Assembly: GCA_964019425.1 (NCBI GenBank)
Contig: OZ025785.1
Span: 1,511,501 to 1,575,500 of the forward strand
Origin: Flectonema sp. DT1601
Taxonomy: Eukaryota; Euglenozoa; Diplonemea; Diplonemida; Diplonemidae
Length of the DNA: 64,000 nt
Reading direction: 5' to 3'
The notes below the pieces were generated by a model. That model was not told the DNA's origin and searched no databases. It saw only the letters and a program-made list of their open reading frames with translations. The position numbers and the translations under genes are program-made. Each line of letters opens with the position of its first letter. Positions within the stretch are counted from its first letter, which is position 1. Shown here piece by piece: positions 21,586 through 32,048 of this stretch.

Positions 21586-22461
21586 ACATTCACTAACTAT
21601 ATTCATCATACGTAAAATATTTAAAACGATAAACCGGGTTACCCACACCCCCGCGTCCATCAGTTTTCCGACTTGCTAGCCACTCAGTACCATTCATTGG
21701 TTTCCCACGTACATTGATATTAAGTGCCAAGAGACTAACCAACTTCCTTTGCTGAGATAAGATTTGAGTCTCTGATAGAGAGTATTGTCTGAATAGTTTC
21801 TTTTTTTTTTTTTTTTTTTTCTCTCAATTTTTTATCCCTCGAAAAAAAAAAAAAACTTATCAAAAAGATTATATTTTTTATTAGATGGTCCTTACGGATT
21901 TTTATTTGATTTAATTTATTGACTCTTCCTTTAATACTAACTGCTACTAAACAATATAACTAGGCAGGTATCGATGTTATTCTTTATCCCACTTTTTTTC
22001 CCGAACGATTGTTGAAACAAAGGTGACCTAATTACTATGGAAGAGTCTTAGCATTGAAAGAGTGTGTTGTAAAACTATATCACTGTGTTTTGTGTTTGTT
22101 ACTTAGTAACAAAAAAAATAGAATTTTCATTTGGAACATCTCGTGTGAAATGTTAATGACTACCTTCGGGTTTCTCGCCCTAAAGCTTTTCTCTTTGAAC
22201 GGTTGAGTATAATGGTAACCCGAATTCAGAAAGAAAACTCTTTCTAGTTTTATTCGTGAATGTGAATCGGTGTGTTGTTGTCGGGTATCCAGACCCCTCG
22301 TAGTCATCAGTTCTGGAATGTGCAAACTGACTACTCGCCCTTCGAAGTCAAAATACGCTAATTTAGTTTGCTATACTGATGGTTAGCTGTACGACGACTG
22401 CGTGTGTAGTTACATTTCTGTTTAATTGTGCGTGATGAGATGAAAATGAAAAAAATTTAAA

Positions 22462-22478
22462 GGGGGGGGGGGGGGGGG
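22462..22478. repeat. G17 homopolymer
   Basis: A run of 17 G, unusual in a window whose homopolymers are otherwise A or T. It could be a length-variable site or a sequencing or assembly artefact. Confidence 0.9.
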
Positions 22479-23619
22479 AGGAGAACTTCTATTTTTTTTT
22501 ATTGATACAAAAAATAAAAATAGTATTGTGCGTCGTCTTTCTTTCCCTTTTAAACGATTGTGGTGTGCATATATATTTTTTTCTTTTTTTTTTTTTTTTT
22601 CCCGTCATTCTTATTTGAATTGAGGCTGCTGAATCGAGGTTATCAGCAGCAGTGTTTGGATTAATTGTTTTACATGATGCAGCAAAGATAATATAAGGAA
22701 TAAAATAATAAGAACGCTTACTCTTCTCTAGGTAGGCAATTGATTTATTGATACGCTTCCGTGTCATTTAGACCAACGACTGAGATTGTCTTTGGAAGTA
22801 GTTTTCTATATTTTTTTTATTGTTTTTTTTTTTTTTTTGTCAGAATAATTAGTTTTTTCAGATATAATTAAAAACCAAATTCTGTTCTCAAAATGTAGAG
22901 ATTTCTGAGAGAGATTTTGGTATAAACGTATAAGTAATAATGAGAAGCCAAGCTACTACTGAAATGAAGGTTTCAGTGGTGACTTCCTCTGAATGTTGGA
23001 CTTGGATCTCACACAATAACGAACTTTCTCTCATTTTTTGTAACACAAAACCCCGAATGTTGAGGTAGCTAACCGACGTTTTCTTTTCCCATTTCGTCGT
23101 TTGTTTAACAAACGCTTTTTTGCGAGCTCTCTGTGAGCTCGTTTGCAATAATTTTACTTTTAGGCAGAGTCTAAGAAACAGTTTCTCCAGCAAGTGATAT
23201 TATCGGTATCGGATAGTGCTTGCGGCCTGTGCTTCTTTTATTGGCTTGTTGTAATAATAAACGTGTGCAATGTTGGACTCCCTGATTGTTTTTTTTTCTC
23301 GCTCTTTCTTCTTCATATTCTTCTTCTCTCCTGTTCTTCTCTTTTGTTGTATTTAGTGTATACAAATTAAGAATCATCAGCGTGAGTTGGAGTTTTTTAA
23401 GAAAACACTCTCTAGTTTCGTTAGTTTTGATTTATTCGATTTATTTCGTCTTGTTTTTTATTTTATTTTGTTTTATTTGGATTCGTCTTAAAAAGTGTTT
23501 TCCTGCGCACTAAAGCAATAGAATGAAAAAAAAAAAAAAAAAAAAAAGAAAGGTGTTAGCAAATTTTTGTTCAGTAAAATAGCCCCTCCCATCCCCTTGT
23601 GTTTATTATTAAGATAATT

Positions 23620-23752
23620 CTTATTGACTACATGTCTTAGGGATGCTGGTTGTTGTTCTGGGTGACAGCTGATTCGCTCAGAATTTTTTTGTATACATTA
23701 AGTTTCGGTGTCTAGTAGACCCTGAGTAGTCGCGTGATTCGTGAGGCTACAA
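23620..23752 (+). repeat. Copy A of a diverged pair of about 132-nt elements, possible structured RNA
   Basis: It aligns along its length to 23982-24113, at about 70% identity judged by eye. A 10-bp stem, TTCTGGGTGA (23656-23665) with TCGCTCAGAA (23674-23683), is followed by AATTTTTTTG (23682-23691), which resembles an Sm-binding site. A 3' imperfect hairpin lies at 23726-23750 (GTAGTCGCG...CGTGAGGCTAC). Stem, Sm-like site, terminal hairpin is a snRNA-like order, but I cannot match it to U1, U2, U4, U5, U6 or a known spliced-leader RNA. Confidence 0.45.
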
Positions 23753-23981
23753 GCTTTGTACGTGTCAAGTTTCGCACTCCCCTTATTTTGTATTAATACC
23801 TGAAGTTGTTCCCCAATGTTATAGTGTAAATGTTAAGTACTCTACCTATACTAACATTACATTTGGTCAACTGTATCGTAGCTGAAGTTTATTTTAGTTA
23901 ACTCTGGTGCAATTAATTTCTTATTTCATACTTTGAGCATTCGATCCCCCGTATGACATTATATGTCATGTGAGATGCCTT

Positions 23982-24113
23982 CTTACTGTCTACGTGTTTT
24001 TTAAGGTTGGTTGTCGCTCTGAGTATGCTGCGAGTCTTTTATTCTCATTGTCGACTTATAGTATCAGTTTCCATAGTAGACACTGACGGGTCGCGTGATT
24101 CGCGAGACTACAA
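23982..24113 (+). repeat. Copy B of the about 132-nt element pair
   Basis: It starts CTTACTGTCTACGTGT (copy A: CTTATTGACTACATGT) and ends GTCGCGTGATTCGCGAGACT (copy A: GTCGCGTGATTCGTGAGGCT). It is nearly the same length as copy A. The upstream 10-bp stem and the uninterrupted T7 of copy A are not kept, so B may be decayed or a different family member. Confidence 0.45.
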
Positions 24114-24462
24114 AAAACATTTTTTTTTGTAGGATCGCAACTGTTTCACTCATACTATTATTATGAGATGAATATATAATATAGTAATACCTTATGGCTT
24201 AGTTTTTTTCTTTATTTAATAAGTGACCAGCAGAACAACAAAAAAAGCTCTCTAATTTGATTTTTTTTTTTTTTTTTAACAACTTTATTTTCATTCACTC
24301 CACTGTTGATGTGAACCAACAATCTTCAATACGATGTCTGATTACATACGTATATTCATTTAGACAGTTGTTTACGAGTTCATTGTTAATGTCATTGCTG
24401 CAGTGTTTTGGTTGAGTTACTTCATTTCTTCTCATTTTAGGAAAATAAGACTTCATAATAAT

Positions 24463-25025
24463 ATGGCAAACGTAAAGGCTCCCTGCACATGGGCGCAACG
24501 CAAAGATAAGTTATTCTTAACAGTTGAGCTAAAGGATACGAAGGATTTAAATGTAGTTTTTGAAGAAGAGAAAATTAAATTTTCTGTTGAAGGTGTTCGT
24601 GCTGGAGCTGACAGTACGAAGTATGAAATGGAATTAGAGCTCTTCGGGAAGATCAAACCCGAAGACAGCTACTACAGAGCTACAGATCAAAAGATTGAGA
24701 TCGTCGGAATTAAAACAGAGTCTGGTCCACATTGGGACAAATTACTAACACAACCAACAAAGTTAACGAAAACATGGCTGACTACTAACTGGTCACTCTA
24801 CGTTGAGGAAGAAGATGAAGATGAAGAAGGAAATAAAGGAATTGAAAAGTATGTTATTTGATGTTAGATGTTATCCAACCATTATAATTAAATCATTAAA
24901 ACTATCACAGCTTTGGAGGGTATGGAAATAAGTCTAATCTCCTAACTCAAGACATAGATAGTGATGATGAAGGTGGAGTTGCCGACCGCCCTGGAGATAT
25001 ATCGGACATCATGGAAGATAACTAA
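24463..25025 (+). CDS. p23/Sba1-type Hsp90 co-chaperone (CS domain), two exons
   Basis: Exons are 24463-24848 and 24911-25025, giving 166 residues. The intron is 62 nt (GTATGTTATT...CTATCACAG). Residues 1 to about 105 form a CS domain, beginning PCTWAQRKDKLFLTVEL and including WDKLLTQPTKLTKTWLTTNW, the region corresponding to the Hsp90-contact part of p23. An acidic stretch follows, and splicing yields the Gly-rich, acidic tail (NFGGYGNKSN...DIMEDN) typical of p23. p23 stabilises the ATP-bound closed form of Hsp90 in the cytosol. The frame is open upstream to 24403, but a T-rich acceptor (CTCATTTTAG) ends at 24440, so ATG 24463 is chosen. Length is normal. Confidence 0.92.
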
Positions 25026-25272
25026 GATAAAATAATGAATGCCCCCCCAACTACTAGCTTTTTAGATTATAATTTTAGCGTTTTATATTAGTGTGACGGG
25101 ACGCTTCTTCCTTAAGTAAGGAGATAATATCCGTTTTTTTTTTTTTTTTTTTTTAAATTCTGTTTTTTACAGTTTTATTCAAAGTAATAAAAAAAAAAAA
25201 AAAAAAAATGTTTATTTTATTACCCACAGGGTGTTATCACATTCATTCATCATTTCCCAGTATTATAAAAAA

Positions 25273-28137
25273 ATGTCTCAGGATGTTAAGCTTGATATCG
25301 GGAACCAGTACGGATCAGCATTCTGCAATTTAAACAAAACAAAGCTTCTCTCACTAATGGCAAAAGGGATGGCATACGAAACTCCTCGAGGTGATATAAA
25401 AGGAGAAGAAGCTTATCAAAAACTATGGTGGAGCTGGTGGGAAATGGTATCGGACAAGAGTTCCCTTATCTTAATTGGAGTTGTTGTACTTCGAACAGGA
25501 GCAATAAACGTAAAATTGAGTATCGGAGGAATGCAAGTGAAAGACAGACTTTGGCTGAATGACAACAACAAAGTTGTTACCGTTGTAAGAGACGTCGGAG
25601 AAGAATCGATGCCGTCAACACTGGAGCGTCAACTGGAGGTCGAAACAACTAAACTGCAGCAGCAATTACTGGCTTCTCGGCCGCGAACGAGAAACGCACG
25701 GGGCCTACTGCAAAATGCAACACTCAAACTTGGTGCTGCTCGTCGTTTCTGTGGTCCGCGCCTGGCACATCAACAAGATGTAGTTCTTGAAATCGAAGAA
25801 TTGAAACGTGACTTTGAAGAGAAAGAAAAGCTGTGGGAGAAAGTCATCCAGAAAAAAGATCAGCAGCAGACACTCACACTAGCCCGTGAACAGGCTCACG
25901 TGACAATGCTGCGGGGAAAAGTTGAAAAGATGTACAGAGAAATGGAATCTCTGGTTATAAAGTGTTCCTCAAGGTCTCAGAACATGGCAGCTCCATTAGC
26001 TGCAACTTACTACAGCAACTTGCAGTTGTCGAGTCTAGCGAATCAAAGTGTTAATAAGCAAGCACCTCCGGCACAGCACAGTGACAAGGAAATAATGAAA
26101 TTTAAAATGAAGCTACAAGAAGAAATGAAACACTTTATGATTCCAGGAAACAGAATAAGTGATGATCAAGACTACAGCGACTCAGACAGTCAGACATCAC
26201 TTACGGATCACCGACACGTACCATCAAGAATTGATATTACCATTAGCAGAGAATTAAGAAAAAGCAGACCTCCGCCACCAGCTAATTTAAAAATACCGAG
26301 TCCTCCTCATAGCTCAAATACCCTCGGCAATGATGAAGTGATTGTTAATAAATCTGTTCTCGTAGAACTTGATGAGCTACGCAGTGCATCAGTTCAACTT
26401 AAACATGAAGTCTTAGATGCTCACAAACAGGCAGGTTTTCGAAGGAAGTACTCAAATTTCAACAGAGTACCGAGAATAATGAAAACAGAAGTTGACGTCG
26501 ATGCGGAAGATGACAACGGCAGTAGTTTTGGAAAGTCATTTCCGATTGTCGTCAATAACAAGATGGTGAGATCAGTTTCTGTAGTTCAAAGGAAGTCAAT
26601 GTGTGAAATAGAGAGAAAACCGTCGAGGGGGAAGATTCCCGTTACCAAGAGGTTTGGTGAGGATTCTGCTTTTAAACAAAAAATTAGAAAACTCTCCGAG
26701 TTCGACTTGAAATGCATCCCACAAGTAACGGAAGTCGAACGTGAGGATACTCGAGAATCTCCTCACCTTAGTGTATTTAATGAGTCTCCAGCTGGCTCTC
26801 CGTTACACGATCCAATCTTTGGCGATTTTGTTAGAAAACAGGAAAAAGAAGACGACACTAAATGTAGCACACTGAAGGTACTCAAAGATATACTAAATAC
26901 TGTCGCCTCTCTTAGTAAGCGAACCCGTCAATTCAAAGACCAAATCGCTGTCGCGATGTCTGGCGATAAAACTCCGGAGACTTTAGTAGAACGGGATGCC
27001 TGCAGACTTCGAATTCTCGAGAAGATATTAAAAGAAGACCAAAATAGTGAAAGTACAGCAGTTGGTAAAATGCTTCAGTCGGTTCTTGAAGACCTTCTTC
27101 AAACAGAAGGAAAGACAACAGCAGACGTTGCAGTGCAAACTGTTCCCAACAAAGTGCATATTTTACAAAGAAATAAGAATATGAAAAATGAGTCCCCAGA
27201 AAGGAAGCGCCAATCTGTATCTAAGAAGAAAGCCCCAGCGACTAGACTTGCACGGTTCAGAGAACAAAGGAACACACTTCAGGAGATGATTGGCGTTCCA
27301 AAAATACAACAAAACGGAGAGTCTGTTACAGAATCACAACATCTTCCTTCTGACAAACAGTCAGGTGATATCTTGAATGATCAAAGTCAAGGTGATGATC
27401 TTAAGTCATGGAAGGATGAATCCTCACCACTACCAGGTGATAATAAAAATAAAGAAACAACAGACGAATCAAACAAAGCAGCTGAGGGAAATACAAACAA
27501 CCAGCCATCAGAAACAAATCGAAAACAAAATAATAATTTGATTACAACGTCAGATGAATATCAAGATGAGCCCCCATCCTCTTCAATAAGAAAAGCTGTC
27601 ATCCAATTCTGTTATGTTTGCGGTGATGGTCCGTTTATTCACAACCGACCGCTGAAGTGTGAGGATTGTTCTGAAACATCAATTTTAACAAAAAGGAAAT
27701 CAGGATATGCAATTAGAAGACTCATCCAACTTGATCGGAAAGCATGTAAAGCAAAAGATATGTTCGACATGTTCAGAAAACCAGTAAAAGAAACAAGTAG
27801 AGGAAATCCAATTGAGAATCAACCAAATGAAAATCAGGAAATACTTCCTCCGCTTGTTGGAATGCAAAACGGAAAAGGTTTTGCTACTCAACAACATGAA
27901 ATAGTTCTTGACTTTGAGACGTACACTGCAATACAGAATACGATGGGAATTGTGTCGCTGCAGAAGCTCAGATGTCTTCCAATTATGTCAGCCACACCTC
28001 CGAATATTATTATAGCGGCTGCTGCTCGAGATGTTCTTCACAATCAAAACTTTTGTGATCCAGATTCCATTACACTTGAAGAGTTCTCACAGTTTTCTTA
28101 CGAACTCCGTAGAAGGTTACAGGAGTTGCCTTCATAG
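25273..28137 (+). CDS. NTF2/SnoaL-like domain protein with coiled coil and C-terminal zinc-binding motif
   Basis: The 954-residue, single-exon protein starts at ATG 25273. The frame is open from 25231 through a GTG, but acceptors end at 25229 (ATTACCCACAG) and 25260 (ATTTCCCAG). Residues 1 to about 112 look like an NTF2/SnoaL-like cone (LLSLMAKGMAYETPRGDIKG, ending NNKVVTVVRDVGEE). About 113-235 is a long charged coiled coil. The middle is disordered, Ser/Lys/Glu-rich, with possible short coils near 440 and 550-590. At about 778-800 there is a CYVC...CEDC zinc-binding pair, followed by a globular C-terminal region with no family I recognise. The fold of the first domain is inferred from pattern only. 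Cell role is unknown. Confidence 0.8.
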   Translation: MSQDVKLDIGNQYGSAFCNLNKTKLLSLMAKGMAYETPRGDIKGEEAYQKLWWSWWEMVSDKSSLILIGVVVLRTGAINVKLSIGGMQVKDRLWLNDNNKVVTVVRDVGEESMPSTLERQLEVETTKLQQQLLASRPRTRNARGLLQNATLKLGAARRFCGPRLAHQQDVVLEIEELKRDFEEKEKLWEKVIQKKDQQQTLTLAREQAHVTMLRGKVEKMYREMESLVIKCSSRSQNMAAPLAATYYSNLQLSSLANQSVNKQAPPAQHSDKEIMKFKMKLQEEMKHFMIPGNRISDDQDYSDSDSQTSLTDHRHVPSRIDITISRELRKSRPPPPANLKIPSPPHSSNTLGNDEVIVNKSVLVELDELRSASVQLKHEVLDAHKQAGFRRKYSNFNRVPRIMKTEVDVDAEDDNGSSFGKSFPIVVNNKMVRSVSVVQRKSMCEIERKPSRGKIPVTKRFGEDSAFKQKIRKLSEFDLKCIPQVTEVEREDTRESPHLSVFNESPAGSPLHDPIFGDFVRKQEKEDDTKCSTLKVLKDILNTVASLSKRTRQFKDQIAVAMSGDKTPETLVERDACRLRILEKILKEDQNSESTAVGKMLQSVLEDLLQTEGKTTADVAVQTVPNKVHILQRNKNMKNESPERKRQSVSKKKAPATRLARFREQRNTLQEMIGVPKIQQNGESVTESQHLPSDKQSGDILNDQSQGDDLKSWKDESSPLPGDNKNKETTDESNKAAEGNTNNQPSETNRKQNNNLITTSDEYQDEPPSSSIRKAVIQFCYVCGDGPFIHNRPLKCEDCSETSILTKRKSGYAIRRLIQLDRKACKAKDMFDMFRKPVKETSRGNPIENQPNENQEILPPLVGMQNGKGFATQQHEIVLDFETYTAIQNTMGIVSLQKLRCLPIMSATPPNIIIAAAARDVLHNQNFCDPDSITLEEFSQFSYELRRRLQELPS

Positions 28138-28391
28138 CTGTTATTAATTTATTTTTTATTTTTCTTCTCCTCCCGACTTGATTGTTGGGAATCAGTTAAC
28201 TACTCAGCTGATGCTTCCGCACTCGCTATCCAAATTTCAGATTCTCGGGCTGCCATTTCACTACTTTAACTTCATTCGTTAACAGCACAGAAGGATTAAT
28301 ATCAATTTATGAGGGAGATTGTTGTGGCAAAAGAAAGAGAAAGAAGGTTAATCTTTGATAATAATCCATCCTTCTTTTAGAATACAAAAAT

Positions 28392-29253
28392 ATGCTTCGG
28401 AAAGGGTTGGAGAAGCGGGTAATAACCCTGAAGAAGGAGAAGGAAGATAAGAACAGCGGTGGGAAGGTGTGAAATTATTACTTTAGTTGAGTTTAGAAAG
28501 AGATCTGTGGGAAAGGGGGAAAAAGGTTTTTGTGTGTCTTCGTAAAGGGTTTTCTGATTTCTATCAGGGACAGGACCAATGCAAAGTAATTCTGTATCCC
28601 ATAACAAGGATACTTAATAAGTTCTCAGACAAAAGAGAAACAAATTAAAAAAAAAAAACAGGCTGCTGCTGACATGAGATTAAATACAGACCTCGCTGAA
28701 ATCGATCTGACTAACTCCAGCGCCAAGCTCGAGATACCGAACCCAGACAATGTGAGGGAACTCATTTTGTCACTAACACCAAAAGAAGGATTTTATGAGG
28801 TGTGAGAAATTGATACCTAATATAATGGAAAACAACAAAAAAAATAAAAAATAAAAAACAGGGTGGAACATTCGTATTTCGTGTGTTGGTTCCTCACGAT
28901 TATCCCCACACACCTCCGAAAGTTCTTTACGACCTCTCTCTCAACACTCATAAACTATTTCATCCTAACATTGATGAAGACGGTAAAGTGTGCCTCAATA
29001 TATTGAGAGCTGAGTGGAGACCAGTTTTAACTCTAAAAGCTGTTATCTTTGGAATGGAGTTGTTGTTTATTGAACCCAACCCTGATGATCCTCTTAATAA
29101 GAAAGTATGTTTTCCTATTTAACTTTATAAAATTATTGTGTTGAAAACAAAAAGTTTTTACAAACCAACAAACAGGCTGCGAAACTTCTCCGTGAGGACA
29201 AGAGATCATTCACGAAAGTATGTCGCTCGTGGATGAAGGGAGACTACGTCTAA
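28392..29253 (+). CDS. UBC12: NEDD8-conjugating E2 enzyme (UBC12-type), four exons
   Basis: Exons are 28392-28466, 28662-28799, 28862-29104 and 29176-29253, giving 177 residues, normal for UBC12. Exon 1 (25 codons, MLRKGLEKRVITLKKEKEDK...) was found by eye. It follows a T-rich acceptor ending at 28380, supplies the basic N-terminal tail typical of UBC12, and joins in phase to AAADMRLNTDLAEIDL. Introns 1 and 2 begin GTGTGA, intron 3 GTATGT; all end AACAG. The E2 core includes PHTPPKV, FHPNI and the active-site Cys115 in VCLNILRAEW; LFIEPNPDDPLNKKAAKLL is the UBC12/UBC-fold C-terminal helix region. UBC12 transfers NEDD8 to cullins. Only 254 nt separate it from the previous stop. Confidence 0.92.
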
Positions 29254-29857
29254 CAATGAAATTGTGAACAGATTGCGTGTTCTTCCGTACTCCTGTTTCG
29301 GTCTTGAATACGAACAATATTATTGAACAGGTGACTGAAATAGCAGCAGCTGCTGGCACCTATCCTACAGTTCAACAGCCGCAAACAGCTGACGTGTTTT
29401 CTCGGTACTGTGCACATACCTTGGATAGCTTTACAAGAAGTGTAGTGCTGCCAAACTTGTCTTTGGGGGGGAAAAAAAAAAAAAAAGGACTGAAGAATAA
29501 GGCACTTACCCGACATTGTTCTCGTGGTTTTGCGAATAAAACGAGAGAAAAGAAGCAGGCATAACCCGCCTGCTTATAAAGAAATTTAAACAAAGCCTTC
29601 TAGCATTTCCTATTCTTAGTGTGAGGTTGTTTAAGTCCAACAATGAAAGAAATTTATTTTCTTTTTAGGGACCTTTACAGAGAAAAGAAATAAAGAAACG
29701 AAAACTCCGAAAGAAAGAGAACAGACCCCTCAAAAAAAAAAAAGAAAAAATATTACATTACAGGTGAATTCCCTGCTAACCCTAAAATAGTAACAAGTGT
29801 GAGGCAACAGAGTAATTTATATTTTCATTCAGCTGGAGGGCGGGGGAGCTAAGAAAG
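29254..29857. other. Non-coding spacer with two adjacent hairpins
   Basis: No gene is supported. TCTCGT...ACGAGA near 29519-29546 and AAGCAGGC (29553-29560) with GCCTGCTT (29568-29575) form neighbouring stems. Acceptor TTTTCATTCAG ends at 29832, 25 nt before the next ATG. Confidence 0.5.
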
Positions 29858-30963
29858 ATGCACCTCTGGATACTGGGAGTGCTGTCCTCTGTCGTTGGGA
29901 CATTTAGTTCAGGTTTAGGAGACAACCTGGTACGGTATTCATATCGTCTGATCGAAGACTTTGATGAAAAACCACCTCCATGGAAAAGACCATTTTGGGT
30001 AACTGGATGGATGTTAACAACGATAATGGACACAGGTTGTAATGCTTTAGCTCTAGCACTAGCTCCAATGTCTCTCATAGTTCCATTTGGTGCGCTTCAC
30101 ATATTATGGGGTAGTGCATTCGCTGTGATCATAAACAATGAACCTCTCGGAAAGATTGGTCTTCTTGGAGCTGTTTTCATCGTTGCAGGTGTTGTGATTG
30201 TCTTGTTGAGTGCTCCTCGTGAAGATGAATCATTTACATTTGATGGGGTTCTTCACAAGTTGGATTCAGCAGGATTCTTAATCAGTCAGGGAGTTACAGC
30301 AATTGGTATAGTAGCTTGTGTTTGGGGTACTTCTAAGGGACCAGAGATTATTGTTCGATTTGTTACTCCTACCATCCCTGGTCTATTCGGTTCCAGCTCT
30401 AATCTGATGCTCAAATTAACTGAATCGTTAATTTCTAGCGACGGCCGCGGAGCTTGGGGTCGATGGGAATTCTGGCCCGTCCTCTTAGCTACAGTCTGCC
30501 TTGCTGTATGCCAGCTCCTCTCTCTTAACCACGCACTAGCTAATGTTCCGGCCTTTATTGCTATACCTATAGCTAATTCAGTTTTACTTGTAGGGGGTAT
30601 GTTGTGTTTTTATTTATGATGAGATTGTTAGGAATTGTAGTTGCCTTTTTTTTTCATACATTTTAAATGAAATAAAAGTAGAATTGCAGAGGATATTTAC
30701 AAAACACACCAACAGGTACCATCAACGGTTTGGTTTGTTTCTCGAATTCGAATTGGAGTTTTCTTCCATTCCTCGCTCTCGGTATTTCTGTTTGTGTTAC
30801 CGGCATTGCGATCTTGGCGTCGAAAGACCTGAGCGCCGCTCCTGTTTTGGATGTACTTGAAACTCCTGAAACTACTGAAGAAGACAGAAAGGGACTACTG
30901 AGCAGTGCGCAATCTACTTACAACACTAACGGTCACCAGACTTTGGATATTAATCCGGGATAG
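29858..30963 (+). CDS. NIPA-like magnesium transporter (DMT superfamily), two exons
   Basis: Exons are 29858-30596 and 30716-30963, giving 328 residues. The 119-nt phase-1 intron runs GTATGTTGTG...CACCAACAG. About eight to nine hydrophobic segments are visible: residues 1-20, 46-70, 75-95, 100-120, about 145-165, about 205-230, 232-250 and, in exon 2, two more. The first half has the NIPA pattern MSLIVPFGALHILWGSAFAV followed by a second DMT-like half (LNHALANVPAFIAIPIANSV). NIPA proteins transport Mg2+ and related divalent cations at plasma or endosomal membranes. Substrate here is by family only; another EamA/DMT transporter remains possible. The C-terminal 45 residues are cytosolic and acidic. 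Confidence 0.82.
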
Positions 30964-32048
30964 AGTCTACTGTGTGTTACTTGACGTTATCACTTCACTA
31001 GTAGTAGACTGTCGAGATCAGATTACCTGATCTCTCTATGTAGAAGTGTGTTGATTCACTTTCTTAATAGTCTGTTGTTATATTAACCACTCTCAACGAG
31101 TTATAATTCAACTCGCTTTCGCCTTGCGATAGTCAAACGTATTCGGTGATCTCAGAACATTAGACCTGAGTACTTCTGATCTAAGCTGATTACACAAAAA
31201 TAGAAAAAAAAAAAAAGGAAAAAATGAGAAAACCACTATGTGCATGCGATGCGTTAATATGGATACCAACTAATGTAGGTTGCAACGAATATCGTACTTG
31301 TTTTCACACTCGCGGGTTGAAAAGAGTGTAAATGTGATTCACGTTTCTTTGATTACGGCAAGTGATACCACTCACGAATGTGAGTCATCGCATTGTTATC
31401 GCTGTTGTTCCTGAAATACAGTGCTGGCGTTGCCTTTTCTCCCCCTTCTACCTAGCAATTATTTAAACTTAAATTGTAACGTCAGCCATGTATATTTTTT
31501 AAAAAACCCAATAAAAAAAAAAAAAAAAAAAAACTAATTATTTACTATTCTTTATGCCATCAGATTTTTCTTCAGAGACGGAGTAATTTCCTCTCTTAAG
31601 GGTTTTCTATTTGTCTCGCAGTACATCGAGGTATCGAACTCAATTGAACGATAAAGGTGTGTGAGGCAAACAGTGGTGTTATGTCGTTCGTATACTACTA
31701 TGTTCTTTTTATATGTCGCTTTATCTACGTGGATGGAGTGGGGGGGTTACTTTTGTTTTATTAGTTCTCTGTGTGATTTATTATTATTATTATTATTTCT
31801 TTTTTTTCGGTGATTTATATATGCAAGCAGTGGGACCAGCCGTGGTTGTCGTCGTTCAAATTTCATCACTTTTTTTTTTTTGGATGAGTCGTGATATAAA
31901 TAATAGTAATGATTTGGCTATTTTCCCCCCATTTTTTTCTTTTTTTTTTTTTTTTTTTTGCACCAGCGAAGTCGGAGAAGAAACTATTCAGAATTAAGAG
32001 CCGTTTTATTTATTATCCGTTCACCTCCTACCTGCGCAACGTACCGTA

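Larger units (their letters stand above)
21148..24462. other. Gene-poor 3.3-kb region
   Basis: No protein-coding gene is supported on either strand. It contains TTTC and ATTC microsatellites (21521-21585), a G17 run (22462-22478), long T runs, a GCGAGCTC-TCTGT-GAGCTCGT hairpin near 23119, and a pair of diverged about 132-nt homologous elements (23620-23752 and 23982-24113, listed separately). The region may host non-coding RNA genes. The p23 acceptor CTCATTTTAG ends at 24440. Confidence 0.5.

Noticed and set aside
29277..29564. 95-codon + frame after UBC12
   Set aside because: Runs through a G/A homopolymer and hairpins and lacks domain features; judged to be spacer.
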